The notes: generated from the sequence alone by a model not told the origin. A stretch of 64,000 bases of DNA from Actinopolyspora mortivallis DSM 44261 (GCF_000384035.1 NZ_KB913024.1:625317-689316), one strand, 5' to 3'; shown: positions 26,835 through 35,814, counted from the stretch's first letter. Numbers and translations are program-made.

Positions 26835-27167
26835 GTGAAAGCTGATGTCCTTCGTGGTCACTTGGACGGACTGCTGCTGGCCACCCTGGATGGCAGAAGA
26901 CTGCACGGCTACGCGATCATCGAGGCATTGCAGCGGCGCAGCGGAGGGGCGGTGTCCCTGCCGACCGGAACCGTCTATCCGGCGTTGCGCAGACTGGAGA
27001 AGTCGGGCCACGTCCGCAGCGAGTGGAGTACGGTCGGCGGAAGACAGCGGCGCACCTACAGCCTCACCCCTTCGGGTAAACGTGCCCTGGAGGAGGAACG
27101 GCGGGCGTGGCGGGAGTTCACCGCCGCCATCGAAGGGGTGCTCGGCACCACCGCCGCGGCCGTGTGA
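26835..27167 (+). CDS. PadR-family transcriptional regulator
   Basis: A 110-residue winged-helix repressor. The PadR signature is clear: LLATLDGRRLHGYAIIEALQ, the recognition region LPTGTVYPALRRLEKSGHV, the wing GGRQRRTYSLTPSGKRAL and a C-terminal dimerisation helix. It lacks a Shine-Dalgarno sequence and is probably leaderless. The likely target is the divergent two-gene cassette at 24513-26611, and itself, through the inverted repeat in the shared 223-bp gap. Confidence 0.9.
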   Translation: MKADVLRGHLDGLLLATLDGRRLHGYAIIEALQRRSGGAVSLPTGTVYPALRRLEKSGHVRSEWSTVGGRQRRTYSLTPSGKRALEEERRAWREFTAAIEGVLGTTAAAV

Positions 27168-27290
27168 GCGGGCGGTGCGGACACGCTCCACCGGTCGTGG
27201 GGTGGCCGGTACCGCCCGGTCGGAGGCTCCGGTGCGCGGGACGGTGTGCGGTGCACGCCCGGAGCACCGCACGTGCCAGGATCTGGTGCT

Positions 27291-27653
27291 GTGGCAAGTG
27301 CGCTGATCTACGTCGTGGTCGTGATCGCGGTGGCCGCGGTGGTGTATCTGCTGGCCGCGCTGGTCTTCGGCCGTGGCGAGGAGCTGGAGCCGTTGCGTCC
27401 CGGTACCACCCCCACCCGGTTGCCTCCCTCGCCGTTGACGGGCAACGACGTGCGTTCGTTGCGTTTCCAGACGGTCTTTCGCGGGTACAAGTGTTCCGAA
27501 GTGGACTGGGTTCTCGAACGGATGGCCGAGGAGCTGGACGACAACCGGCGGCGGCTGGCCCTGTTGGAACGCGAGCTGCGGGCCCGGCCCGGGCGGCGGG
27601 AACCGGGAAACGGCTCGGAAGGGGACGAGGACCGGGATGAGACACGGGAGTAG
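27291..27653 (+). CDS. Membrane-anchored DivIVA-domain protein
   Basis: A 120-residue protein with one N-terminal transmembrane helix (LIYVVVVIAVAAVVYLLAALVF) and a DivIVA-like segment (DVRSLRFQTVFRGYKCSEVDWVLERMAEELDD) leading into a short coiled coil. It probably sits at the membrane near sites of polar growth or division; the role of this short family is unknown. GTG at 27291 follows CAGGAT by 8 nt with no RBS. It overlaps the next gene by 17 bp, and tag follows, resembling Rv1209-Rv1210. Confidence 0.82.
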   Translation: MASALIYVVVVIAVAAVVYLLAALVFGRGEELEPLRPGTTPTRLPPSPLTGNDVRSLRFQTVFRGYKCSEVDWVLERMAEELDDNRRRLALLERELRARPGRREPGNGSEGDEDRDETRE

Positions 27654-28203
27654 CGGGGAGGACGAACCCACCGTCGGCGCGGCGGACGGGCCGCGGGGGA
27701 AGGTCTGCCGGTCGTTCTCGGCGCGCTGGCGTGCCCGGGGCGTGTTCGGCACGACCGTGGGGGAGGTGCGCTCCCGGGTGAGCGTGCCGTGCTCCCCGCA
27801 CACCGTCTGGGAGACGGCCACCGACTGGGCGGGTCAACAGCGGTGGATGCTCGGCACGTTCGTGCGGGTCACCGGAGGGGACGGACAAGGGCCCGGTTCG
27901 GAGCTCATGGCGTTCACCGGCTTCGGTGACATCGGTGTGGTGGACACCATGCGGATCACACAGTGGCAGCCCCCGGTGTGCTGCGTGGTGCGGCACGAGG
28001 GGAAACTGATCCGGGGCAGCGGGGGGTTCACGGTCGTCGGCGGCGAGACCGAGAGCGGTTTCGAGTGGTGGGAGCGTTTCGAGCTGCCTACCGTGCTCCT
28101 GCCGCTGTGGTGGCTGCTGAAGCCGTTCGTCGTGTGGGGGCTCGACCGCTCGTTGCTGCGGTTCCGGGACCGCTGTGTGTTCGTAGGAAGGACGAAGGTA
28201 TGA
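27637..28203 (+). CDS. SRPBCC-fold protein
   Basis: A 188-residue protein of the START/polyketide cyclase-like (SRPBCC) superfamily. The N-terminal ~40 residues are non-conserved; then VRSRVSVPCSPHTVWETATDW starts the fold and ESGFEWWERFELP closes the sheet before the long C-terminal helix. Such proteins bind hydrophobic ligands; no substrate can be inferred. ATG at 27637 lies inside the DivIVA-like gene with GAGGACCGGG upstream. Its stop overlaps the tag ATG. Confidence 0.78.
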   Translation: MRHGSSGEDEPTVGAADGPRGKVCRSFSARWRARGVFGTTVGEVRSRVSVPCSPHTVWETATDWAGQQRWMLGTFVRVTGGDGQGPGSELMAFTGFGDIGVVDTMRITQWQPPVCCVVRHEGKLIRGSGGFTVVGGETESGFEWWERFELPTVLLPLWWLLKPFVVWGLDRSLLRFRDRCVFVGRTKV

Positions 28204-28769
28204 GGGCGGTGCTCGGCGCGGACGGCCTGGGACGGTGCCCGTGGGGTGCGGAACCCGCTGACTACCGCGCCTACCACGACGAGGAGTGGGGGCATCCGGT
28301 GCACGGCTGCCGGGCCCTGTTCGAACGGCTGTGTCTGGAATCCTTCCAGGCCGGTCTTTCCTGGCTGACCATCCTGCGCAAACGCCCGGCCTTCCGGGAG
28401 GCCTTCGCGGGGTTCGAACCGGAGCGGGTCGCGCGGTTCGGTCCCCGGCAGCGGCAACGGCTGCTGGCCGACCGTTCGATCGTCCGCAACGGCACCAAGA
28501 TCGACGCGGTGGTCACGAACGCGCGCGCCGTGTTGGAACTGGACACTCCGCTGGACGAACTGCTGTGGTCGTTCGCTCCCCGGCGGGACGCGCGTCCGCG
28601 TCCCGCCACCACGGACGAGGTCCCCGCGAGCACCCTCGAGTCCGCCGCGATGGCGGCGGAGCTGCGCCGAAGCGGTTTCCGGTTCGTCGGTCCCGTCACC
28701 TGTTACGCGTTGATGCAGGCCACCGGGATGGTCGACGACCATCTCAGCGGGTGCTGGCGGGCGGGGTGA
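28200..28769 (+). CDS. tag: DNA-3-methyladenine glycosylase I
   Basis: A 189-residue base-excision repair enzyme that removes 3-methyladenine from DNA. The opening GRCPWG and YHDEEWGHPV, the central ESFQAGLSWLTILRKRPAFREAF-like region and the closing CYALMQATGMVDDHL are family signatures; Cys and His residues at both ends form the zinc snap. Length is normal. The ATG overlaps the stop of the SRPBCC gene (ATGA), making this the third gene of a compact operon. Confidence 0.95.
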   Translation: MRAVLGADGLGRCPWGAEPADYRAYHDEEWGHPVHGCRALFERLCLESFQAGLSWLTILRKRPAFREAFAGFEPERVARFGPRQRQRLLADRSIVRNGTKIDAVVTNARAVLELDTPLDELLWSFAPRRDARPRPATTDEVPASTLESAAMAAELRRSGFRFVGPVTCYALMQATGMVDDHLSGCWRAG

Positions 28770-28793
28770 CCCCGAAAACCTCCCTGAGCCGGG

Positions 28794-29582
28794 TCAGGTG
28801 CCGGTGAACTCGGGGTTGCGCTTGGCGACGAAGGCGGAGACGGCTTCGTGGTGGTCGTGGGTCCCGCCGCACTGGTTCTGCGCCCCGGCTTCCACGGCGA
28901 GTGCCTCGTCGAGCCCTTCGGAGGCGGCGGCCAGCATCGTCTCCTTGATGCGGGCGTAGGCGCTGGTGGGGCCGGAGGCCAGTCGTTCGGCGAGTTCGGT
29001 GGCGGCCGTCGCCGCCTGCCCGGAGGGGACCACGCGGTTGACCATGCCGATGCGCAGCGCCTCCTGTGCCTCCACCGGCTCACCGAGCAGGAAGAGTTCC
29101 ATGGCCCGCCCGTAGCCGATCAGCCGTGGCAGGGTCCAGGAGGCACCGGAGTCGGTGGACAGCCCCACACCGGCGAAGGACATCACGAACTTGGCGTCCT
29201 CGGCGGCCACCCGTAGGTCGCAGGCGTAGGACAGGGAGGCTCCCGCTCCGGCGGCGACGCCGTTGACGGCGGCGATGATCGGTTTGGGCAGGGTGGTCAC
29301 CGCGCGGATCAGTGGATTGTAGTGCTCCTCGACGGTGCGCAGCGGCGTCGGGTCGGAGGCTTCCAGCTGGGCCACGTGCTCCTTGAGGTCCTGACCGGCG
29401 CAGAAGGCCTTACCGGCCCCGGTGAGCACCACGGCACGCACCGAGTCGGTGGTGGCGGCCTCCCGCAACGCCTCGATCAGTCGTTGTTTGAGTTCGACCG
29501 TGAGTGAGTTGTAGGCGTCCGGCCTGTTCAGTGTGATTCCGCGCACGCCGTTCGCGTCCTCGATCGACAGTACCTCGGTCAC
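28794..29582 (-). CDS. Enoyl-CoA hydratase/isomerase family protein
   Basis: A 262-residue crotonase-fold enzyme. The CoA/oxyanion segments are LTGAGKAFCAGQDLKEH and AAVNGVAAGAGASLSYACDLRVA. At the second catalytic position is GLSTDSGASWTLPRLIG, where the Asp of TDSG resembles PaaG-type isomerases more than hydratases with two Glu. 2-(1,2-epoxyphenyl)acetyl-CoA isomerase-like activity is therefore possible, although no paa genes are nearby. AAGGGAG precedes the GTG. It is convergent with tag. Confidence 0.86.
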   Translation of the reverse strand: MTEVLSIEDANGVRGITLNRPDAYNSLTVELKQRLIEALREAATTDSVRAVVLTGAGKAFCAGQDLKEHVAQLEASDPTPLRTVEEHYNPLIRAVTTLPKPIIAAVNGVAAGAGASLSYACDLRVAAEDAKFVMSFAGVGLSTDSGASWTLPRLIGYGRAMELFLLGEPVEAQEALRIGMVNRVVPSGQAATAATELAERLASGPTSAYARIKETMLAAASEGLDEALAVEAGAQNQCGGTHDHHEAVSAFVAKRNPEFTGT

Positions 29583-30023
29583 GGAACTCCCTTCGTCCGG
29601 CGGAACGATCCGACCGTTCGCCGTGTCGGGTGAGGCGGGCCACGTTCGTGGGAGACGTGCTCTCCACGATAGACCCTCTCGTCGGGTGGGCTGGGCTGAG
29701 CGTGCCAGCCGAGGGGATGCTTGTCGAAAGTCTCCCCGGGATTCTGGGGGAGAGGTGAGCGTGTTCACGAAGAACTCGACCGAGGGATGGTTCGTTGTCC
29801 GGGTGCGCCGGAACGTTCCCACGGAGTGCACTCAACGTGTCGGCACGCTTGCTCAACGGAGGAACGGCGGAGTGAGAATCACCCGGCGGCGGGATTCGAC
29901 CAGCGCAGAACGGACGGAAGTTGATCGGTTCGGTTTCGCTGGTGCGTCCGGATGGGGGAGAATGTACGACAAAGGCTGGTCTGGTGACCAGTCGGTGGGA
30001 TGAGTTCACGGAGGGAGCACGCT
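29583..30023. other. 441-bp gap upstream of the DUF3117 gene
   Basis: A frame of 82 codons (29755-30003) is open but its third positions are much less GC-rich than real genes here, so I treat the gap as non-coding. It must hold the promoters of the enoyl-CoA hydratase gene (leftward) and the DUF3117 gene (rightward). No clear operator is visible. Confidence 0.45.
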
Positions 30024-30191
30024 ATGGCGGCCATGAAGCCCCGGACCGGTGACGGTCCCCTCGAGGTGACCAAGGAGGGACGCGGAGTCGTGATGCGCAT
30101 CCCGCTCGAGGGTGGGGGGCGTCTCGTCGTCGAGATGACGATGGAAGAGGCCACGAATCTGAGTGAGGCCCTGAACTCGGTCACCGGTTGA
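30024..30191 (+). CDS. DUF3117 small protein
   Basis: A 55-residue protein, MAAMKPRTGDGPLEVTKEGR followed by a basic-then-acidic strand-helix (GGGRLVVEMTMEEATNLSEALN). It belongs to the widely conserved actinobacterial DUF3117 family (Rv1211 type) of unknown function. GGAGGGAG precedes the ATG by 7 nt. A hairpin at 30241-30269 probably ends the transcript, so it is likely monocistronic. Confidence 0.9.
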   Translation: MAAMKPRTGDGPLEVTKEGRGVVMRIPLEGGGRLVVEMTMEEATNLSEALNSVTG

Positions 30192-30240
30192 GGCCGCCGC
30201 GAGGTGATCGACGGGCATCCCGGCCCGACGCGACGAGCGG

Positions 30241-30269
30241 ACCCCGGCATCCTCGGACGGTGCCGGGGT
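30241..30269 (+). terminator. Hairpin after DUF3117 gene
   Basis: ACCCCGGCA (30241-30249) pairs perfectly with TGCCGGGGT (30261-30269) across an 11-nt loop, 50 nt after the stop. No U-tract follows, which is usual for actinobacterial terminators. Confidence 0.55.
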
Positions 30270-30402
30270 TACGGTTCACGGGGCGGCGTGTCCGCGTGGG
30301 TCCCTCGTTCGTGAACGGGTCCGCGGTTGTCCCCCGCCGGGACCCCGGGGCGGCTCGGGTCCCGCACACCAGCCGAACTGAAGTGAGCAGGAAGGTGCCG
30401 TA

Positions 30403-31968
30403 GTGTCCGGTTCCGCAACTCCGACGTCGAACGCAGACGCGATCCTCCCCGTGATTCCGAGTGCCCTGGTCGAAGTCGACGTCGTGGCACGATGGCGTGA
30501 CGGGTTGCCCGCCGCCGTGCCGGTACCCGACGGTGACGGTGAACCGGAACTGGGTTCCTGCCTGGAGACCTTCGGAGTGGACGCGGCGGTGTTGCGCGCG
30601 CTCGACGTGAGTTCCGAGCTCGGACAGGTGCGCACGGTACCGCTCTCCGGCGGGCGTTTCGGGTGGGCGATCGGCAGTGGCGACGGTACCTCGGGACGGT
30701 GGCGCACGGTGGGCGCCGCACTGGCCAGAACGGCCCGGTCCCGGTTGGAGGACTCCGACGAGGGAGGCAACACCCCCGAGGACCTCGGTGAGGCGCTGGA
30801 CGTGGAGTACCTCCAGTTCCGGCTGCCCACCGACGTCGACGAGGAGGTCGTGAGCGGGCTGACCCTGGGGGTGACCCTCGGCGATTACCGCTTCCGGGTG
30901 ACACAGCGGGCCGCGCCGCCCCGGCTGCGCAAGGTGCTGCTCGTCGCCGAGACGGAGGAGAGCGCACAGCGGCTGCGCCCGGTCGCGCGGAAGGCACGCG
31001 AATGGGCCGCGGCCACCGCGCTGGCCCGCGATCTGGCCAACACTCCCTCCAACATCAAGGACCCAGCCTGGTTGGCCACGACCGCCGCGAAGACGGCCGA
31101 ACACGTCCCCGGCCTGCGGGCCACGGTGCGCGAGGAGAAGTGGCTGGCCGATCACGGCTTCGGCGGGGTTCTCGCGGTCGGAGGCGGCTCCTCCCGTCCT
31201 CCGCGTCTGCTGGAACTGCACTGGGACGGCGGGGAGAGCGGCGCGCCCCACCTGCTGTTCGTCGGCAAGGGCATCACCTTCGACACCGGGGGGATCTCCC
31301 TGAAGCCCGCCGAGGGTATGGAGATGATGCGCACCGACATGGCCGGGGGCGGAGCCGTGATCGGTGCCATGGCCTCCATCGCCCGACTGGGGTTGCCACT
31401 GCGGGTGACGGCGCTGGTGCCGATGGCCGAGAACCACGTCTCCGGCTCGGCCTACCGTCCCGGCGACGTGGTCCGGCACTACGACGGGACCACCACCGAG
31501 GTGGCCAACACCGACGCGGAGGGGCGCATGGTGATGGCCGACGCCCTCGGGTACGCGGTGCGGGAACACCACCCGGACATGCTGGTGGACGTCGCGACCC
31601 TCACCGGAGCCATGAAGGTGGCGTTGGGTCTGCGTACCGGCGGCGTGTTCAGCAGCGAGCAGTCCCTGGCCGAGCGGGTGCGGCAGGCCGGGGAACGCGT
31701 CGGCGAGAGCTGGTGGCCCATGCCGCTGCCCGAGGACCACGTCGCCGACGTCCGCGGGACGAACGCCGACGTCCGTCAGGCTCCCGAGGGGCCGGGGGCC
31801 GTGATGGCCGCCCTGTTCCTGCGCGAGTTCACCGGGGGACTTCCCTGGGCCCACCTGGACATCGCAGGCCCCGCCCGAGCGGAGAAGAACTACGACGAGG
31901 TGGTGGCCGGAGCCACCGGTTTCGCCGCGCGCACCCTGGTGCAACTGGCCGAGGGACTGGCCGACTGA
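30403..31968 (+). CDS. pepA: Leucyl aminopeptidase (M17)
   Basis: A 521-residue di-metal aminopeptidase that trims N-terminal residues from peptides in the cytoplasm. The N-terminal domain (1-180) is followed by the catalytic domain with GKGITFDTGGISLKP (metal-binding Lys/Asp), the catalytic loop, and the family signature NTDAEGRM. The rest matches PepA in length. AGGAAGGTG precedes the GTG. A perfect palindrome just past the stop separates it from the convergent tatB. Confidence 0.95.
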   Translation: MSGSATPTSNADAILPVIPSALVEVDVVARWRDGLPAAVPVPDGDGEPELGSCLETFGVDAAVLRALDVSSELGQVRTVPLSGGRFGWAIGSGDGTSGRWRTVGAALARTARSRLEDSDEGGNTPEDLGEALDVEYLQFRLPTDVDEEVVSGLTLGVTLGDYRFRVTQRAAPPRLRKVLLVAETEESAQRLRPVARKAREWAAATALARDLANTPSNIKDPAWLATTAAKTAEHVPGLRATVREEKWLADHGFGGVLAVGGGSSRPPRLLELHWDGGESGAPHLLFVGKGITFDTGGISLKPAEGMEMMRTDMAGGGAVIGAMASIARLGLPLRVTALVPMAENHVSGSAYRPGDVVRHYDGTTTEVANTDAEGRMVMADALGYAVREHHPDMLVDVATLTGAMKVALGLRTGGVFSSEQSLAERVRQAGERVGESWWPMPLPEDHVADVRGTNADVRQAPEGPGAVMAALFLREFTGGLPWAHLDIAGPARAEKNYDEVVAGATGFAARTLVQLAEGLAD

Positions 31969-31972
31969 GCGG

Positions 31973-32004
31973 CGCGAGGTGGCGGCCCGGGCCGCCACCT
32001 CGCG
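31973..32004. terminator. Bidirectional palindromic terminator, pepA/tatB
   Basis: CGCGAGGTGGCGGCCC (31973-31988) and its exact reverse complement (31989-32004) form a 32-bp perfect palindrome, 4 nt after the pepA stop and 24 nt beyond the tatB stop. It can fold in either transcript and most likely ends both convergent operons. Confidence 0.75.
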
Positions 32005-32028
32005 GAGTGCGCGTGGCGTCGCTGTTTG

Positions 32029-32427
32029 TCAGGTGGCGTCCGAGTCGAACGGAGGGCGTTCTCCGTTCTCCAGCGGACGGTGGTCCCGTGAGCGGGCGGA
32101 GGGGGGGCGAGCGTCGGAGGGGGAACGACCACCGCCGCCGTTGAGGTCCTCCAGGGGGTTCTCCCCGTCGAACAGGTGCTTGCGTACCGCGCGCCGCGGA
32201 TCGAAGTTACGTACCTCGCGCAGGTCCTGCAGGGGCTTGCGCAGATCGTCGAACTCGGGGCCCAGTTCCGAACGGATCTGCTCCCGAGCCCCCGTCGCGT
32301 AGTCACGGACCTGGCGGACCGTCCTGCCGAGCCAGGCCGCCGCGGAAGGCAGCCGCTCGGGTCCGAGGATGAACAGACCGGCGACGATGAGAACGAGAAT
32401 CTCACCCCAGCCGATGGTATCGAACAC
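32029..32427 (-). CDS. tatB: Sec-independent translocase subunit TatB
   Basis: A 132-residue TatB protein. The N-terminal helix ([22 protein letters not shown]) ends in the Gly-Pro hinge, followed by the amphipathic helix and a helical region with [10 protein letters not shown]. The C-terminal ~45 residues are charged and disordered. Glu8 is the conserved polar residue of TatB-type helices. RBS GGAAGGAG precedes the GTG. Position behind htrA in the sigE locus matches mycobacteria. TatA and TatC are not in the window. Confidence 0.93.
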   Translation of the reverse strand: MFDTIGWGEILVLIVAGLFILGPERLPSAAAWLGRTVRQVRDYATGAREQIRSELGPEFDDLRKPLQDLREVRNFDPRRAVRKHLFDGENPLEDLNGGGGRSPSDARPPSARSRDHRPLENGERPPFDSDAT

Positions 32428-32514
32428 CTCGACTCCTTCCGGGGGCGACGTCCTTACCCGGGAGCGGCATCCTCGTCCGGTGCCGTCCCCGGTCAGCGTA
32501 TACGAGTTCGCCCG

Positions 32515-34122
32515 TCAGTGGAGAGTGACGTCCAGGACGAGTTCGCGACCCCGGCGTACGACGGTGACGGGAATCCGCTCGCCGACCTCGTGGTCGTTCA
32601 CGGCGACCTCCAGCTCGTCGGCTCCTCCCACCTCGCGGTCGCCGACCTCGATGATCACGTCTCCCTCGGAGATCCCGGCCCGCTGGGCGGCGCTTCCTTC
32701 GCGCACGTTCTGCACCCGGGCCCCGTCCGCCGTCCCGTCGGTGACGGACTTGACGTCGACCCCGAGCTCGGGATGCCGGACCTCGCCGGTCCGGATGAGC
32801 TGCTGGGCGATCCGCCGGACCTCGTCGATCGGGATGGCGAAGCCGAGACCGATCGAACCGCCTTCCCCACCCGTGCCGAGCGTTCGGATGGCGGTGTTGA
32901 TCCCCACGACCGCACCGTTCTCGTCCACCAGCGCCCCTCCGGAGTTGCCGGGGTTCACGGCCGCGTCGGTCTGGATCGCGTCGATCACCGCGTTCGTGTC
33001 GGTGCCCTCACCGGCCAACCGCACCGGGCGGTGGACGGAACTGATGATGCCGCTGGTGACGGTGCTCTCCAGTCCCAACGGGGAACCGATGGCCACGACC
33101 CTGTCACCCACCCGGAGGTCCTCGGAGGAGCCGAGTTGGGCGACGGTGGGATTGGCCACCTCGACCTTGAGTACCGCCAGGTCGGTCTCGGGATCGCGCC
33201 CCACGATCCGCGCGGGGACACGGCTGCCGTCGGAGAAGACCGTGGAGATCTCGGCGTCGGGGGTGTCGGCGGCCATCGAGACCACGTGGTTGTTGGTGAC
33301 CACATAACCGTTGCCGTCTATCACCACCCCCGAGCCGGTTCCGCCCTGGGAGCCCACCCGGACCTCGACGGAGACGACGGCGGGAACCACCCGGGAGGCC
33401 ACTCCGGCCACGGACCCGGCCGGGCGGTCGTTGTTCGGTTCGACGGCGGCCAACGTCACGTCGGGATCGGTCAGCGGATTGCCCTCCTCCGCCGTCAGGC
33501 GTCCCAGGAACCCTCCGGCGGCCCCGATGAGCAGTGCCACGATTCCGAGGGCGGCCAGTGAGCGGGGACGCACCCGGCGGCCGAACAGTACTTCCCTGGC
33601 GCTGAGCAACGGGGCGTGTTCCGCCCGCGAGCGTTCGGTGCCGTGCGGTTCGGTGAGTGCCGGACCTCCCAGCACGGCCCCGGTGGTGGGGTCCCGCCAC
33701 GGGTCCTGTTCGTTCCCCTCCCAGAACACCGGCTCCTCCTCGGAGGTGTCACCGGTGGGCACGGAGTCGGCGGGGGAGCGCTGCAACGACTCGGAAGCCC
33801 CCGGAGGGCGTCCGAAGGCCTTGGCGAGTGATTCCGGTGTGGGAGGAGCCTGCTCCACCCGTGGGGCTGGTCCGGGAGGGTCGTGGCGGTCGAAGCTGCC
33901 GACCACTCCCGGGGGTCTGCCGAACACGGCGGCTTCGGCGGGATTGACCTCCGGAACCCGGAGGGGCGGGCCGTCCGGTCGAGCGCCCCGCGCCGGTGTG
34001 GTGTCCGAGCCGGAGGTGTCCCGGTCGGACCGAGGGTCGTGGTCGGTGTTCGCAGCGGGCGTATCCGTGTTCGGATCCCGTGGTGTTCCCTGCTCCGCGG
34101 ATGTCCTCGGCTGCTCGTTCAT
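32515..34122 (-). CDS. htrA: Membrane-anchored HtrA serine protease
   Basis: A 535-residue type II membrane protease. Residues 1-188 are a disordered cytoplasmic tail with two copies of FGRPPG (67-72, 103-108). The membrane helix is at 189-208. The trypsin-like domain has the full triad: H279 in TNNHVVS, D314 in ETDLAVLKV and S394 in NPGNSGGAL. One PDZ domain occupies about 440-530 (RVQNVREGSAAQRAGISEGDVII). It degrades misfolded envelope proteins; in mycobacteria the sigE-linked HtrA is essential. GGGGAG precedes the ATG. It lies downstream of sigE-rseA on the same strand. Confidence 0.95.
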   Translation of the reverse strand: MNEQPRTSAEQGTPRDPNTDTPAANTDHDPRSDRDTSGSDTTPARGARPDGPPLRVPEVNPAEAAVFGRPPGVVGSFDRHDPPGPAPRVEQAPPTPESLAKAFGRPPGASESLQRSPADSVPTGDTSEEEPVFWEGNEQDPWRDPTTGAVLGGPALTEPHGTERSRAEHAPLLSAREVLFGRRVRPRSLAALGIVALLIGAAGGFLGRLTAEEGNPLTDPDVTLAAVEPNNDRPAGSVAGVASRVVPAVVSVEVRVGSQGGTGSGVVIDGNGYVVTNNHVVSMAADTPDAEISTVFSDGSRVPARIVGRDPETDLAVLKVEVANPTVAQLGSSEDLRVGDRVVAIGSPLGLESTVTSGIISSVHRPVRLAGEGTDTNAVIDAIQTDAAVNPGNSGGALVDENGAVVGINTAIRTLGTGGEGGSIGLGFAIPIDEVRRIAQQLIRTGEVRHPELGVDVKSVTDGTADGARVQNVREGSAAQRAGISEGDVIIEVGDREVGGADELEVAVNDHEVGERIPVTVVRRGRELVLDVTLH

Positions 34123-34177
34123 TGCTCCCCGGCTGTGTGCACGTGTCGGTTCGGCCGATACTTCCGTGAGTGCATCA

Positions 34178-34195
34178 CACGAAGAGGACTTCGTG
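34178..34195 (-). terminator. Hairpin between rseA and htrA
   Basis: CACGAAG and CTTCGTG form a perfect 7-bp stem around a 4-nt loop in the 196-bp gap between rseA and htrA. It could reduce read-through from the sigma operon or protect an mRNA end. htrA may have its own promoter between the hairpin and its ATG. Confidence 0.4.
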
Positions 34196-34318
34196 CCCGC
34201 CGGTACCTGAATCCGTGCCCGAGTCGCCCGTCGCGTCGTCGTTGCGGGGGCGGTGTGGTCGGCCCGGGATCCCGCCTCGACGAGGAGAGGAGGGGGCCTC
34301 AGCGGCGTGCGGTCCTTC

Positions 34319-35041
34319 TCAGTGGGCTTCGGCCGAGGTGGGCAGGGGCGCCTCCTCCCGCCGTGCGGACTCGGAGGGGAGGCTGGTGCTGGTGCTCGTG
34401 GGGGTGGCGGAGGCGGTGTCGTCACGGGCGGAGGAGGGATCGGTGGGGATGCTGGCCTCCTCCACGGATCCGCCTCGGGGGGCCTGGTCCGGCACGGTGG
34501 TCACCGGCCCGCGTGTTCCGTCAGCGGGGGGGTGCATGAACGCGAGCGCCCCCAGTACGAGCCCGGAGAACACCACCCCGGCGCCCTGTTTGGCACGGCG
34601 TCCCCCGAGACGCGAGTGCTGGTTCCCGGTGGTGAGCGGGGTGTGCTGGGAGGCATCCGGACTCCCGCGCCCCTCACCAAGCGGTGTGATGGTTCCTCCG
34701 GGTGGGGAGGAGCCCGCCCGTTCACCTGGCCTGTTCGTGGTGACCAGTCGTCCGTCCTCGCTCAGTGCGAGGTTGTCCGGCTGCTCGGGAAGTTCCGCGG
34801 TGCTCGGGATCGACCGGAGGGAACGCAGCAGCTGCGGGGAGATCGACGGGGCGGCGGCGGTGCGGATGGCGGAGCGGGCCTGACGCTGGGACTCCGCCTC
34901 GGCGGCACAACTCGGGCACGTGGCGAGATGGGCGGCGGCGCGGTCGCAGGCGCTGGGGCTCAGTTCGCCGTCCACGAAGGCGACCAACGCGTCCAGTGCC
35001 AGATGCTGTTCCGACATCCCCCGACCTCGAAGACCGGTCAT
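34319..35041 (-). CDS. rseA: Zinc-binding anti-sigma-E factor
   Basis: A 240-residue anti-sigma factor. The ZAS motif is complete: H38-X3-C42-X2-C45 in [11 protein letters not shown] flexible region (50-150) follows, with a possible membrane helix at 153-170 ([18 protein letters not shown]) and a Ser/Thr/Pro-rich tail. The ATG overlaps the sigE stop (ATGA), guaranteeing stoichiometric synthesis; an internal ATG at residue 9 is possible. It should hold SigE inactive until envelope stress. A transmembrane helix would make it a membrane-tethered version. Confidence 0.88.
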   Translation of the reverse strand: MTGLRGRGMSEQHLALDALVAFVDGELSPSACDRAAAHLATCPSCAAEAESQRQARSAIRTAAAPSISPQLLRSLRSIPSTAELPEQPDNLALSEDGRLVTTNRPGERAGSSPPGGTITPLGEGRGSPDASQHTPLTTGNQHSRLGGRRAKQGAGVVFSGLVLGALAFMHPPADGTRGPVTTVPDQAPRGGSVEEASIPTDPSSARDDTASATPTSTSTSLPSESARREEAPLPTSAEAH

Positions 35042-35814
35042 GCGTTTTCCTCCCGAGCGAGCTCCCGTCGAGCTTCCAGCGCCGATTTGAGCAGCTGGCG
35101 GCCCCGGTGGATACGGCTGCGCACCGTTCCGAGCTTGACGTCGAGTGTAGCGCCGATTTCCTCGTAGGAGAGACCTTCGACGTCGCACAGCACGATGGCC
35201 GCCCGGAACTCGGGGGGAAGTTCCTCCAGCGCGGCCTGCAGGTCCGGGTCCAGGTGCGTCTCCTGGTAGACCTGTTCCGGGCTCGGCCCGCTGCCGGGGA
35301 TGCGGTCGGTGTCCTCCGGCAGGCCCTCCATACGCACCCTGGAACGACGCCGGGCCATGTCGAGGAAGAGGTTGGTGGTGATGCGGTGCAGCCACCCCTC
35401 GAACGTTCCGGGACGGTACGAGGCCAGGGAGCGGAACACCCGGATGAAGGTCTCCTGGGTCAGGTCCTCGGCGTCGTGCTTGTTCCCGGAGAGTCGGAAA
35501 GCCAGCCGGTACACCCGGTCGGCGTGCTCCCGGACCACTTCCTCCCAGGAGGGTGGCACCCAGGAGGACCCGGTGGCTTCGGAGGGAGACGTGACCTTCG
35601 GCTCCTCGGCCGTGGTCACCCCCGCCGAGCGGACGCTTCTCGGGGCGTCCGCGCCGGTGGCGGCGGTGCGCGGCGAAACCGAGTCGGGGGCTGCCGTGTG
35701 TGTGGCCATGTGACGAGAAGGCACCTCCTGCGGGCGGCTTGCGCCCCGTAGAACGATCGCTTCGGTCGGTTTGTTCCCGCTTCCGGTAGGAGCCGGGACC
35801 GGATCACCGGGCAT
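35038..35814 (-). CDS. sigE: ECF sigma factor SigE
   Basis: A 258-residue group 4 sigma factor. Region 2 is about 85-155 ([33 protein letters not shown]... split by [17 protein letters not shown]) and region 4 about 190-245 ([36 protein letters not shown]). The first ~85 residues are a non-conserved extension. ATG at 35814 gives the length of mycobacterial SigE; ATG at 35709 (residue 36), behind a strong but distant AGGAGG, would give 223 residues. CTGAGA repeats upstream suggest two-component control. It directs the envelope stress response with rseA and htrA. Confidence 0.93.
   Translation of the reverse strand: MPGDPVPAPTGSGNKPTEAIVLRGASRPQEVPSRHMATHTAAPDSVSPRTAATGADAPRSVRSAGVTTAEEPKVTSPSEATGSSWVPPSWEEVVREHADRVYRLAFRLSGNKHDAEDLTQETFIRVFRSLASYRPGTFEGWLHRITTNLFLDMARRRSRVRMEGLPEDTDRIPGSGPSPEQVYQETHLDPDLQAALEELPPEFRAAIVLCDVEGLSYEEIGATLDVKLGTVRSRIHRGRQLLKSALEARRELAREENA

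Noticed and set aside
29755-30003. An 82-codon open frame with an RBS-like GGGGGAGAG upstream
   Set aside because: About a third of its third codon positions are A or T, far from neighbouring genes, and the product resembles no family. It more likely spans the DUF3117 promoter.
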